A stretch of DNA of 64,000 bases, taken from contig NZ_JAJNCT010000010.1 in assembly GCF_021026195.1 (NCBI RefSeq), forward strand, positions 124,001 through 188,000, in the 5' to 3' direction. The notes beneath the pieces were generated by a model that was not told where the DNA came from, searched no databases, and saw only the letters and a program-made list of their open reading frames with translations. Position numbers and translations under genes: made by a program. Source of the DNA: Comamonas koreensis (GTDB lineage: Bacteria > Pseudomonadota > Gammaproteobacteria > Burkholderiales > Burkholderiaceae_C). How positions within the stretch are numbered: the first letter of the stretch is position 1; every line of letters starts with the position of its first letter. Below are positions 52,619-62,034 of the stretch, in pieces.

Positions 52619-54106
52619 TCACTGCTGCATCCCATCCCATTCGCTGTAATCGTCCTCCGGGCCACGCAGCACCCAGGTGTCCTTGGTGCCACCGCCTTGC
52701 GAGGAGTTGACCACCAGCGAGCCATCCTTAAGCGCCACGCGCGTGAGGCCGCCGGGCACCATCTGCACATCCTTGCCACTGAGCACAAAGGGCCGCAGAT
52801 CGATATGGCGCGGCGCAATGCCGCTTTCGACATAGGTGGGGCTGCTCGACAGGCTCAAGGTCGGCTGGGCAATATAGCCATTGGGCTTGGCCTTGAGCAC
52901 GGCGCGGAAGGACTCGATCTCGGCACGTGTGGAGGCGGGGCCGATCAGCATGCCGTAGCCGCCAGCGCCATGCACCTCTTTGACCACCAGCTCGTCGAGG
53001 TGGTCCAGCACATAGGCCAGGTCATCGGGCTTGCGGCACATCCAGGTCGGCACGTTCTTCAGGATGGCCTCTTCGCCCAGGTAGAAGCGGATCATCGCCG
53101 GCACATAGGGGTAGACCGATTTGTCATCGGCCACGCCGGTGCCCACCGCATTGCAGATGGCCACATTGCCCTTGCGGTAGGCGCGCATCAGGCCGGCACA
53201 ACCCAGGGTGGAATTGGGGCGGAAGACCTGGGGATCGAGAAAGTCGTCATCGACCCGGCGGTAGATCACATCCACGCGCTGCAGGCCCTGCGTGGTGCGC
53301 ATGTAGACCACGTCATCGCGCACCAGCAGATCCTGGCCTTCGACCAGCTCCACGCCCATTTGCTGGGCGAGGAAGGCATGCTCAAAATAGGCGCTGTTGT
53401 ACATGCCCGGCGTCAGCACCACCACGGTCGGGTTGTTGGCCGCTTGGTTGGGGGCGCTGGCACGCAAGGTGTCCAGCAGCAGATCCGGGTAATGGGCCAC
53501 CGGCGCCACTGCATGGCTGCTGAACAGGCCAGGGAAGAGGCGCATCATCATGCGGCGGTTCTCCAGCATGTACGACACGCCCGAAGGCACACGCAGATTG
53601 TCTTCCAGCACATAGTAGGTGCCACTGCCGTCGGCGTCGGCCGCACGGACGATGTCGATGCCTGCGATGTGCGCATAGGTGTCCAGCGGCACATGCACGC
53701 CTCGCATCTCGGGCCGGTACTGGCTGTTCTCCAGCACCAGATCGCGCGGGATGATGCCGGCTTTCAGAATTTCCTGGTCATGGTAGACATCGTGGATGAA
53801 GCGGTTCAGCGCGGCGACGCGCTGCACCAGGCCTTTTTGCATCTGCGACCACTCATGCGAGGGGATGATGCGCGGGATCAGGTCAAACGGAATCAGCCGC
53901 TCGGTGCCCGAGCCGTCTTCGTCCTTTTCTCCATAGACCGCGAAGGTGATCCCCACGCGGCGGAATATCAGCTCGGCCTCCTCCCGCAAGGCCTGCATCT
54001 TCTCAAAAGGCTGCTGCTGCAACCATTTGGCATAGCTTTGGTAGTGCGCTCTTTCGGCACCTGCTGCATAAGGCAGGCCCTGGTACATCTCATCGAACTT
54101 TTGCAT
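52619..54106 (-). CDS. Circularly permuted type 2 ATP-grasp protein (DUF404/407)
   Basis: A 495-residue protein with the circularly permuted ATP-grasp fold. Segments are FDEMYQGLPYAAGAERAHYQ, IFRRVGITFAVYGEKDEDGS, PFDLIPRIIPSHEWSQMQKG, HVPLDTYAHIAGIDIVRAAD, and VVKEVHGAGGYGMLIGPAST (nucleotide loop). The predicted reaction is ATP-dependent ligation of an amine to a carboxylate, perhaps building a peptide-like product. Partner of the alpha-E protein. ATG 54106 is the family start; the frame extends to 54157. Confidence 0.9.
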   Translation of the reverse strand: MQKFDEMYQGLPYAAGAERAHYQSYAKWLQQQPFEKMQALREEAELIFRRVGITFAVYGEKDEDGSGTERLIPFDLIPRIIPSHEWSQMQKGLVQRVAALNRFIHDVYHDQEILKAGIIPRDLVLENSQYRPEMRGVHVPLDTYAHIAGIDIVRAADADGSGTYYVLEDNLRVPSGVSYMLENRRMMMRLFPGLFSSHAVAPVAHYPDLLLDTLRASAPNQAANNPTVVVLTPGMYNSAYFEHAFLAQQMGVELVEGQDLLVRDDVVYMRTTQGLQRVDVIYRRVDDDFLDPQVFRPNSTLGCAGLMRAYRKGNVAICNAVGTGVADDKSVYPYVPAMIRFYLGEEAILKNVPTWMCRKPDDLAYVLDHLDELVVKEVHGAGGYGMLIGPASTRAEIESFRAVLKAKPNGYIAQPTLSLSSSPTYVESGIAPRHIDLRPFVLSGKDVQMVPGGLTRVALKDGSLVVNSSQGGGTKDTWVLRGPEDDYSEWDGMQQ

Positions 54107-54166
54107 CGCAGAATCCTTTTCTGGCACCAGCAGCTTAGCAAGTTTCAGGCCACCCAAAGATAAGTA

Positions 54167-56836
54167 CTAACCTTCATCAAGAATTAGGAGCTGATTTGTT
54201 TTGTTTATATCCAATGTCCTACGCGTTTGGCCCAGCTCGGCAGCCTTGTGGCGCCAATAGCGGGGCCGTTTTTGCCGTTCACACACCAGTGCCTCTGGTT
54301 GCTTGGATCGCCAGTGCGCTGCGCCGCAATGCACGGTATTGCGCAGCACAATCTGCATCTGTTGGTAACGCTGCTGCACCGCAGCCGCCGGGTGCCTGAA
54401 GCGGTTGCGGTAGCCCGTTTGTGCCACCACCCAGCGCGGCTGTACTGCCGCCAGCAGCGGCTGCGTCGATGAGGTGTTGCTGCCATGGTGCGGTGCCAGC
54501 ATCAGGTCGGCACGCAAAGCGGCTGGCGCATCGGCATGGCGCTGTACCAGCGCCCATTCCTGGGCGCGCTCGATATCGCCTGGCAACAAGGCCGCAGCCG
54601 CATGGCCACCGCGTGCTGCAGCTTCGATACGCAGCACACAGCTCAAGGGGTTGCCGGAGCTCTGCCTGGGGATGGGGCTGTCGGCTGTGCCTAGCTCCTG
54701 CTCCCCTGGAAACAGTACGCGGAACTGCACGCCATCCCAGGTCCATGTCTGGCCTGCAACACAGTCTTGCCAGGGCGCGGCAGCGATGCCCAGGCGCTGG
54801 CGCTCATGGGGCAGCAGGGAGCCCATCACCGCCACCGGGCGCAGCTGGTCCACCACCGCTTCGGCGCCGCCGGTGTGGTCTACATGCACATGGCTCAGCA
54901 CCAGCAGATCAAGCCGGCCGCTGTCCAGCCCGCGCACACCCATCGCCCGCATGGCCGGCACCACTACCCGGTCACCGGCATTGCTGCCCGGGCCATACAG
55001 TGGGCCCGCGTCGTACAGCAGGCTATGCCTGGCGGTCTGCACCACCACCGCCTGCCCCTGGCCCACATCGAGCGCCCACAGTTCAAACTGGCCATGTGCC
55101 GGCCGCGGCGGCTGCCAGAACAAGGCCGGCAGCAGACAAGGCAGGCCCAGCAACCGCAGACGCCAAGGCCAGGGCAGCACCAGCCACACCCCACCCAGCA
55201 CGGCAGCCAGCGCCGCCCAGCCTGGAGCGGCCGCCAGCCACAGCGCCGCATGGGGCCAGCTCGCCAGCCACTGCAAAACCAGCATCAAGGGCTGCAGCGC
55301 CCAGGCAGCCGCCGTCCACAATGGCGGCAGCACGGCCCCCAGCAAGGCCAACGGCGTGACCACCCAGGTCACCCAGGGGATGGCCAGCAGATTGGCCAGA
55401 AAGCCCACCACCGACACCTGGCCAAACAGCAGCAGGGACAAGGGCGTGATTGCCAAGGTCACCACCCATTGCTCGCGCAGCAGCTGGGCCGTGGCCGCCA
55501 AGGCGCCGCGCAGACCGCGCTGGGCGATGCCTTGTCCAGAGGCTTCGGGGCTGCGGGCACCAGGCCCCCGGTCCGATGCAAACAAGATACCAACCGCCAG
55601 AAAGCTGAGCCAGAACCCCGCCTGCAACAAGGCCATCGGCTGGGCCAGCACCACGCAGACGCAGGCCAGCAACCAGCGCATATACCAGGGCCATTGCCGG
55701 CCGCTTGATGCGAGCGCGGCCACGACGACCAGCATCAGCACCGTGCGCTGTGCCGGAATGCCCCAGCCGCTGAACAACGCATAGAGGCCCGCGCACAGCA
55801 CGCCACCCCACAGGGCCACATGGGGGGCCGGCAGCCGCAGGCACAGCGCAGGGCTGCGCCGCCAGGCGATGCGGATCATCGCGGCCGACACCCAGGCAAA
55901 CAAGGTGATGTGCAGGCCCGAGATCGCCATCAGATGGGCCACCCCGGTGATGCGGAACACACGCCAGTCCTCGCGGTCAATCGCGCGCTGCTCGCCTGTC
56001 ACCAGCGCCACCAGCACACCGGCAATGCGTGCCCGCTCTGCCGCCTGCGGCCCGCCTGGCGGCGCCAGCTGCTGCACCATGCCATCGCGCACCATCTGCC
56101 GCATGCGCTCCACCGCATGGCCTTGCCGCGCTGCGAGCAGTTGCGGCCCCTCGGGCTGGCCGTGGCGCACATAGCCCGTGGCCTGTACGCCCTGCTCCCA
56201 CATCCACATCTCGTAGTCAAAGCCATGCGGGTTCAGGCTGCCATGGGGTGCGCGCAGACGCACCGGCAGCCGCCAGCGCTGCCCCGCCTGCAGCAGCGGC
56301 AAGGCCCCCTCTGCCGATGCGGGCTGCTCCATCGCCTCGCGTGCAAAGGCGCGGTGGTCAGCGCGGTACCAGGACAGGTCGACCAGCGGCGGCACTGCCA
56401 CCTGTGCCCCCTCCAGCCAGGCCTGCTCGGTCTTGAGCCGAAAGCGCTGCCCGCCGCTGACCGGCAAAGGCATCGCCACGATAACGCCCTCCAGCTGCAG
56501 ATCGATACCTTCCAGCGCTGGCTGCAACTGCGTTTGTGCCTGGTGGGCGGCGCGCATGCCCGCCAGGCCAAAGGCCAGTGCGGCGGCGGCCAGGCAACAC
56601 AGCGCGCGATCCAACCACGGCAGCGGTCTGCGCCAGCGGCTCAGCAGCAGGCTGGCCATGGCCCCCAGCAATACCCAAGCCGCGTAGTACCAGACGGGCC
56701 CCAGGCTGGCCTGCTGCAACTGCACAGCGGTGCCGGCCAGGATGCCCCAAAGCCAGGCCGCCGGTCGCCAGTAGCCGCTCCAGCCCCGCCCCACACTGCG
56801 TTGTTCTGCCGGCTTGGCGGAAGAAGTCTCCATCAT
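54167..56836 (-). CDS. comEC: DNA internalization competence protein ComEC/Rec2
   Basis: An 889-residue inner-membrane channel for uptake of single-stranded DNA in transformation. Order: N-terminal DUF4131/OB-type domain with TM helices (about 25-215), the competence domain with GVAHLMAISGLHITLFAWVS and LYALFSGWGIPAQRTVLMLV, and a C-terminal metallo-beta-lactamase domain with LDLLVLSHVHVDHTGGAEAV. The full length suggests function. No other competence genes are nearby. The start at 56836 precedes the first hydrophobic segment. Confidence 0.92.
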   Translation of the reverse strand: MMETSSAKPAEQRSVGRGWSGYWRPAAWLWGILAGTAVQLQQASLGPVWYYAAWVLLGAMASLLLSRWRRPLPWLDRALCCLAAAALAFGLAGMRAAHQAQTQLQPALEGIDLQLEGVIVAMPLPVSGGQRFRLKTEQAWLEGAQVAVPPLVDLSWYRADHRAFAREAMEQPASAEGALPLLQAGQRWRLPVRLRAPHGSLNPHGFDYEMWMWEQGVQATGYVRHGQPEGPQLLAARQGHAVERMRQMVRDGMVQQLAPPGGPQAAERARIAGVLVALVTGEQRAIDREDWRVFRITGVAHLMAISGLHITLFAWVSAAMIRIAWRRSPALCLRLPAPHVALWGGVLCAGLYALFSGWGIPAQRTVLMLVVVAALASSGRQWPWYMRWLLACVCVVLAQPMALLQAGFWLSFLAVGILFASDRGPGARSPEASGQGIAQRGLRGALAATAQLLREQWVVTLAITPLSLLLFGQVSVVGFLANLLAIPWVTWVVTPLALLGAVLPPLWTAAAWALQPLMLVLQWLASWPHAALWLAAAPGWAALAAVLGGVWLVLPWPWRLRLLGLPCLLPALFWQPPRPAHGQFELWALDVGQGQAVVVQTARHSLLYDAGPLYGPGSNAGDRVVVPAMRAMGVRGLDSGRLDLLVLSHVHVDHTGGAEAVVDQLRPVAVMGSLLPHERQRLGIAAAPWQDCVAGQTWTWDGVQFRVLFPGEQELGTADSPIPRQSSGNPLSCVLRIEAAARGGHAAAALLPGDIERAQEWALVQRHADAPAALRADLMLAPHHGSNTSSTQPLLAAVQPRWVVAQTGYRNRFRHPAAAVQQRYQQMQIVLRNTVHCGAAHWRSKQPEALVCERQKRPRYWRHKAAELGQTRRTLDINKTNQLLILDEG

Positions 56837-56990
56837 CTCCCCATGCTAGGCAGCGCTGTCCCCATGCCCGATCCGGACTTGCCCTAAAGTCCGTCGCCGC
56901 CCCTCTCAGGCGACACGGATCTGGGCACCCAAGCGGGGCATTTGTGCCACACTGGGCGCTTTGCCCCGCCTCCATTGTTGAAAGGATTCC

Positions 56991-57452
56991 ATGAGCGTTT
57001 ACGACAAACTCCAGGCCCTCGGCATCAGCCTGCCGCCGCTGGCGGTGCCCGCTGCCGCCTACCTGCCCTATGTGCAGACCGGCAACATGGTGTTTTTGAG
57101 TGGCCACATTGCCCGCAAGGATGGCAAGCCCTGGGTGGCGCAGTTCGGCCGCAACATCAACACCGAAGAAGGCAAGCTGGCAGCGCGTGCTGTCGCTATT
57201 GACCTGCTGGGCACCTTGCAGCATGCAGCTGGCGGCGATCTGAACCGGGTCAAACGCGTGGTCAAGCTGATGAGCCTGGTCAACAGCACCGGCGACTTCA
57301 CCGAGCAGCACCTGGTGACCAATGGCGCCAGCGAGTTGTTCGCCGAAGTGTTTGGCCCTGAGAAAGGCGCCCATGCCCGCAGCGCCTTTGGCGTCGCCCA
57401 GATTCCGATGGGTGCCTGCGTCGAAATCGAGCTGATCGCCGAGCTGGCCTAA
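56991..57452 (+). CDS. RidA family protein, first tandem copy
   Basis: A 153-residue RidA/YjgF/UK114 protein, a small trimeric enzyme that deaminates reactive enamine/imine intermediates. The N-terminal YDKLQALGISLPPL is followed by the conserved TGNMVFLSGHIARKDGKPW, NRVKRVVKLMSLVNST and the C-terminal GAHARSAFGVAQIPMGACVE, where the Arg is the catalytic-site position. It is about 74% identical to the next gene by hand alignment. Each copy has its own gap and may have its own promoter. Confidence 0.92.
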   Translation: MSVYDKLQALGISLPPLAVPAAAYLPYVQTGNMVFLSGHIARKDGKPWVAQFGRNINTEEGKLAARAVAIDLLGTLQHAAGGDLNRVKRVVKLMSLVNSTGDFTEQHLVTNGASELFAEVFGPEKGAHARSAFGVAQIPMGACVEIELIAELA

Positions 57453-57576
57453 ACCGCGCACCACGCCATGCGGCGCCTATGCCCTGCGGGTATGGCGCCG
57501 CATTGTTTTTGCATGCCACGGCGCTAAGCCATGCCTCTAAGATGCCTCTCTTCAACCCAGCAAGGACCAGACCGGC

Positions 57577-58038
57577 ATGTGCATTTACGACCAACTCCAA
57601 GCCCTGAACATTGAACTGCCGCCGGTGCGCACGCCCGCCGCAGCTTACGCACCCTATGCACAGACAGGCCAGCTCGTGTTTATCAGCGGTCACACGGCCA
57701 GCAAGAACGGCCAGCCCTGGACCGGCAAGCTCGGCAAGACCATGGACACCGCTGAAGGCCAGCAGGCAGCGCGCGCGGTCGCCATCGATTTGATGGGCAC
57801 CCTCCAGGCAGCGGTGGGCGGTGATCTGAACCGGGTCAAGCGCATTGTCAAGCTGATGAGCCTGGTCAACAGCACCGAAGACTTCACCGAGCAACATCTG
57901 GTCACCAACGGCGCCAGCGAATTGCTGGCCCAGGTCTTTGGCCCTGACAAGGGTGCCCATGCCCGCAGCGCCTTCGGCGTGGCCCAGGTGCCCCGGGGCG
58001 CCTGCGTCGAGATTGAACTCATCGCCGAAGTGGAATAA
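57577..58038 (+). CDS. RidA family protein, second tandem copy
   Basis: A 153-residue paralogue of the preceding gene, alignable without gaps. The first 64 residues match at roughly 36 positions, the last 89 at about 77. The active-site Arg in GAHARSAFGVAQVPRGACVE is kept. The pattern could reflect gene conversion or stronger constraint on the C-terminal half. The AGCAAGGACC stretch upstream is a modest ribosome-binding site. Function as imine deaminase is family knowledge; why two copies are kept is unknown. Confidence 0.92.
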   Translation: MCIYDQLQALNIELPPVRTPAAAYAPYAQTGQLVFISGHTASKNGQPWTGKLGKTMDTAEGQQAARAVAIDLMGTLQAAVGGDLNRVKRIVKLMSLVNSTEDFTEQHLVTNGASELLAQVFGPDKGAHARSAFGVAQVPRGACVEIELIAEVE

Positions 58039-58162
58039 ATCTGTAGATTAATCAATAGATTTTTCGCTAAATCCCTACAACAGCCGCAGCCATGCGGCTT
58101 TCTTGTTGGCGCCGTATCATGGCTGTCGCTTACCGCACCACCCAGCCCGATTGATATTAGCC

Positions 58163-59311
58163 ATGCAAGAGCCCCGCCCCGCCTCCTCCTCCAACAACAG
58201 CACCCGCGGCAACGGCGGCTTTCAACGGCTGCGCAGTGGCTGGCTCGTGGCAACGGCCTGCTCGCTGGTGGCCTGTGCCTCCACCCCGGACGAAGACAGC
58301 CAACGCCGCTACCAGGCATCGCCCCAGTATTCCTCCGCTGACAAGCGCTTTCAAAACCCGCCCAATCCGGCCGCCAAGCCCCACGCCGGCGGCTTTCAGA
58401 TCTGGTCGCGCTTTCTGTTCGGCGACAAGAGCGGCACCACGCCGCTGGACAGCATTCCCGTCCACACCGTCACCCCGTCGCAACTGCAGGCGCTGCCAGC
58501 GGATGCCAACCATGTGATCCGGCTGGGCCACTCGTCGCACCTGCTCAAGCTCCAGGGCAATTACTGGCTGATCGACCCGGTGTTTGGCGAGCGGGTATCG
58601 CCGTTCAGCTTTATTGGCCCCAAGCGTTTCCACCCCACACCGCTGCCCTTGCAAGACCTGCCGCCCATTGCCGGCCTGGTCCTGTCGCATGACCACTACG
58701 ACCACCTGGACGAGCCGACGATCAAGTTCCTGCTGGGCAAGGTGGAGCGCTACTTTGTGCCGCTGGCCGTGGGCGCACGCCTGCGCGACATGGGTGTGGA
58801 GCCCGAGCGCATTGTCGAGTTGGACTGGTGGCAGCAAGAGCAACACGCGGGTGTGCAAGTGACCGCCACGCCGAGCCAGCATTTCTCGGGCCGTACCTTG
58901 AGCGACCGCAACAGCACGCTCTGGGCGTCCTGGGTGCTGCAAACGGGTGGCCAGCGTATCTACTACAGCGGCGATACCGGCTACTTCCCCGGCTTCAAGG
59001 CGATTGGCGAGAAGTTCGGCCCCATAGACCTCGCGCTGATGGAAAACGGCGCCTATGACGCCTACTGGCCCTCCGTGCACATGACGCCGGAAGAAACCAT
59101 CCAGGCCTTTACGGATGTGCGCGGCCAAGTGCTGTACAGCGTGCACAACAGCACCTTTTCGCTGGCCATGCACGGCTGGCGCGAGCCCATGGACCGGCTC
59201 GCAGCACTGGCACAGCAGCAGGGCATCCAACTGGCCACGCCCGAGATCGGCGAGGTGCTGACCGTGGGCCAGCCGCGCAGCAACAAGCAGTGGTGGGAAG
59301 CGCTGCGTTAA
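58163..59311 (+). CDS. Lipoprotein-type MBL-fold metal-dependent hydrolase
   Basis: A 382-residue metallo-beta-lactamase-fold protein of the UlaG/NAPE-PLD-like group. Metal motif HDHYDHLD is in GLVLSHDHYDHLDEPTIKFL; further ligands lie in TATPSQHFSGRTL and YYSGDTGYFPGFKAIG, with the late His in VLYSVHNSTFSLAMHG. The N-terminus carries a lipobox-like WLVATACSLVAC (Cys38), so it is probably membrane-anchored and periplasmic. The substrate may be a phosphodiester or lipid; unknown. ATG 58163 is chosen at the start of this signal region. Confidence 0.87.
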   Translation: MQEPRPASSSNNSTRGNGGFQRLRSGWLVATACSLVACASTPDEDSQRRYQASPQYSSADKRFQNPPNPAAKPHAGGFQIWSRFLFGDKSGTTPLDSIPVHTVTPSQLQALPADANHVIRLGHSSHLLKLQGNYWLIDPVFGERVSPFSFIGPKRFHPTPLPLQDLPPIAGLVLSHDHYDHLDEPTIKFLLGKVERYFVPLAVGARLRDMGVEPERIVELDWWQQEQHAGVQVTATPSQHFSGRTLSDRNSTLWASWVLQTGGQRIYYSGDTGYFPGFKAIGEKFGPIDLALMENGAYDAYWPSVHMTPEETIQAFTDVRGQVLYSVHNSTFSLAMHGWREPMDRLAALAQQQGIQLATPEIGEVLTVGQPRSNKQWWEALR

Positions 59312-59350
59312 GCGCTTTTTTCCCTCACGTCAGCACCGCTCGCCCAAGGC

Positions 59351-60337
59351 TTACTCCACCTCGATCTGGGCGCGCTGCGCCACATCGCGCATCAGCGGCA
59401 GCTCACGCTCCACGCGCGCCTTCAGCGCACTGCCATTGCCCCAGGCAGGGGTCAGCCCAATGCTTTCCAGCTTTTGCTGGGTGGCGGACTGGGCCATCAC
59501 ATCGGCCAGGGCGGCTTCGAGCTTGGCGCGCACCGGTTCGGGCAGGCCGGCAGGGGCCAAAAAGGCAAACCAGGTGCTCATGTCAAAACCGGGAAAGCCG
59601 CTTTCCGCAACCGTCGGTACGTCGGGCAGCAAGGCCAGGCGCTGGGCGCCCAGTGCGGCAATCGGCTTGATCTTGCCGGCCTTGATCAGCGGCGTGGTCG
59701 CCACCACGGTGTCCACCGCCAGTTGCACCTGGCCACCCATCAGCGCCGTCAGGCTCGGTGTGCTGCCGTTGAAAGGCACATGCAGCATGCGGATGCCGGT
59801 CGCGCTCTTGAGCATCTCGCCGCCAAAATGCACCGATGAGGCCGGCCCAAAGGAGCCGTAGGAAAAGCGGTCCGGCGCCGCCTTCGATTGCGCCACCAAG
59901 TCCTGCAGCGATGTGGCCTTGACGGCATTGTTCGCCACCAGCACCAGGCCCATGTCTGCCACCAGGCCCAGCATGCTGAAGCTGCGCACCGGGTCATAGG
60001 GCACCGCCTTGCGCACCACCGGGTTCATCGCCAAGGTCGAGCTGGCGCCCAGAAACAAGGTATAGCCATCGGGCGCCGATTTGGCCACCTGCCCGCCCGC
60101 CACCGCCGTGCCTGCCCCCGGGCGGTTCTCCACAAACACCGACTGGCCCAGCTTCTCGCTGAGCTGCGAGGCCAGCAGCCGGCCCAGAATGTCCGTGGCC
60201 CCGCCAGGCGCAAACGGCACCACCAGCTTGATCGCACGGTCAGGGTAGCCCTGGGCCCATGCGGGGCGCAGGGCCAGGCCGGCAGCGCCTGCGGCCAGGC
60301 AGGTCAAAAAGCGGTGACGGGATATCGGCATGGACAT
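59351..60337 (-). CDS. Bug-family TTT binding protein beside amidase
   Basis: A 328-residue TctC/Bug periplasmic receptor. A signal peptide with FLTCLAAGAAGLALRPAWAQ is followed by the mature start YPDRAIKLVVPFAPGGATDI, then ENRPGAGTAVAGGQVAKSAP and GASSTLAMNPVV, as in the family. The start is ATG 60337 or 60331; the former follows AAGGTAG. It sits 129 bp downstream of the amidase on the same strand and likely delivers an amide or the resulting acid. No TctA/B permease genes are nearby. Confidence 0.92.
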   Translation of the reverse strand: MSMPISRHRFLTCLAAGAAGLALRPAWAQGYPDRAIKLVVPFAPGGATDILGRLLASQLSEKLGQSVFVENRPGAGTAVAGGQVAKSAPDGYTLFLGASSTLAMNPVVRKAVPYDPVRSFSMLGLVADMGLVLVANNAVKATSLQDLVAQSKAAPDRFSYGSFGPASSVHFGGEMLKSATGIRMLHVPFNGSTPSLTALMGGQVQLAVDTVVATTPLIKAGKIKPIAALGAQRLALLPDVPTVAESGFPGFDMSTWFAFLAPAGLPEPVRAKLEAALADVMAQSATQQKLESIGLTPAWGNGSALKARVERELPLMRDVAQRAQIEVE

Positions 60338-60466
60338 GGGATCTACCTTTTTGTGAACAAACGGGTGCAGAACCATCGCAGACCCGCGCTGCCAAGGCGC
60401 CGGGTCTGCTGCGGTATGCGCAGGGAAAAATGTGCTGAACGACAGGGACCGCAGAGCGCGGCCCGC

Positions 60467-61927
60467 CTAGCCCAGCAACGGGCTGCGCCGGCGCGCGTGG
60501 CCGCTGGCCTGGTCATAGGCATGGCCGATTTGCAGTAGGGCCCGGTCAGCCTGCGTGGGCCCGATGATCTGCAGACCGGCCGGCAGCCCGCTGGGGCCAA
60601 ATCCGGCGGGAACGGACAGGGCCGGCAAGCCGGCCATCGTGGCACCCACCACCGTCTGCATCCAGCGGTGGTAGGTGTCCATGCTGCGGCCGCCCACGGC
60701 ATGGGGCCAGTCCAGTTCGGCCTCGAAAGGGAACACCTGCGCGGCAGGCAGCACGACAAAGTCATAGCGCTCGAACATGCGGCGCAGCACTTCGTACCAG
60801 CTGCTGCGCACCTTGGCGGCGGCATAGATGTCCATGCCTGACAACGCGCGGCCCCGCTCCATTTCCCACAAGGCCTCGGGCTTGAGCAGCGCGCGCTTTT
60901 GCGGGTCGTCGTACAGCGCCGCATTGGCGCCCGCCACGCTGAAGCTGCGCAAATCGATCCAGGCGCGCCAGAGCTGCTCCAGGTCAAAGTCAGGCAGCAC
61001 CTCATCTACCGTGCAGCCCATGTCGGCAAAGGCGCCCAGCGCCGCGCGGCAGGTGTCGAGCAGGCCCGGCTCGGTGGGCAGGTGCCCGCCCAGGTCGCCC
61101 AGCCAGGCAATCTTGCGGCCTTTGAAGTCGCGCTCCAGCCCCAGGCCCCAGTCCTGCGCGCCTTCGCTGCGGTGGGTCAAGGGCAGGCGGGCATCAAAGC
61201 CTGCCTGCACCGACAGCAGCAAGGCCAGATCGGGAATGTCACGCGCCATCGGCCCGGCCACGCTGAACTGCTGGAAGAACACTTCATCGCCTGGGCCATG
61301 CGGCACGCAGCCTACGGAGGTGCGCAGGCCGTAGACATTGTTGAAGGCAGCCGGCGTGCGCAGCGAGCCCATCATGTCCGAACCATCTGCCACCGGCAGC
61401 ATGCGCAAAGCCACGGCCACCGCAGCGCCGCCGCTGCTGCCGCCAGCCGAGCGGCTCGGGTCAAAGGCATTGCGCGTGGTGCCGTAGACCGGGTTGTAGG
61501 TGTGGCCACCCAGGCCAAACTCGGGCGAATTGCTGCGCGCCACAAAGAGCGCACCACCTGCGCGCATGCGCTCGAAAATCACCGCATCGCTGCTGCTGAC
61601 CTGGCCCTGGAAGATCGGCGAGCCCTTCGTCGTCACCATGCCTGCTGCGGGTGAAATATCCTTGGGTGCCTGCGGAAAGCCGTGCAATGGCCCCCGGCTC
61701 TTGCCCTGGGCCAGTTCGGCATCGAGCTGCGCGGCCTGGGCCAGCAGCGGCTCACGCGGCATCGGCGCGACCAGTGCATTCACCTGTGGGTTGAGCCGGT
61801 CGATCTGGCCCCAAAAGGCCTGCAGCACCTCGGTGCAGGACAGCGCGCGCCGCTGGATGGCGGCGGACAGCGCCACGGCGCTCAACTCGACGATGCTGTG
61901 GTCGGCAGGAACAGGCTGGGATGGCAT
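60467..61927 (-). CDS. Amidase signature family enzyme
   Basis: A 486-residue amidase with the Ser-Ser-Lys triad region. The catalytic Lys is in LHGFPQAPKDISPAAGM (K89). The Gly/Ser-rich core is SRSAGGSSGGAAVAVALRML, and GSDMMGSLRTPAAFNNVYGL takes the place of the common GSDTGGSIR, keeping the Ser. Many relatives hydrolyse small amides; the substrate here is unknown. ATG 61927 is preferred over the longer frame to 61993. It is divergent from a LysR regulator and upstream of a Bug receptor. Confidence 0.9.
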   Translation of the reverse strand: MPSQPVPADHSIVELSAVALSAAIQRRALSCTEVLQAFWGQIDRLNPQVNALVAPMPREPLLAQAAQLDAELAQGKSRGPLHGFPQAPKDISPAAGMVTTKGSPIFQGQVSSSDAVIFERMRAGGALFVARSNSPEFGLGGHTYNPVYGTTRNAFDPSRSAGGSSGGAAVAVALRMLPVADGSDMMGSLRTPAAFNNVYGLRTSVGCVPHGPGDEVFFQQFSVAGPMARDIPDLALLLSVQAGFDARLPLTHRSEGAQDWGLGLERDFKGRKIAWLGDLGGHLPTEPGLLDTCRAALGAFADMGCTVDEVLPDFDLEQLWRAWIDLRSFSVAGANAALYDDPQKRALLKPEALWEMERGRALSGMDIYAAAKVRSSWYEVLRRMFERYDFVVLPAAQVFPFEAELDWPHAVGGRSMDTYHRWMQTVVGATMAGLPALSVPAGFGPSGLPAGLQIIGPTQADRALLQIGHAYDQASGHARRRSPLLG

Positions 61928-62034
61928 GGGAGGTATGTCTCTTGGATGTCGTAAAAATCCAGCATAGGCAATGCGGCCCATTTCGACAATCACAATTTTT
62001 TGCGGTTATCGTTGCGTTTTTTGCAAAGCAGACC

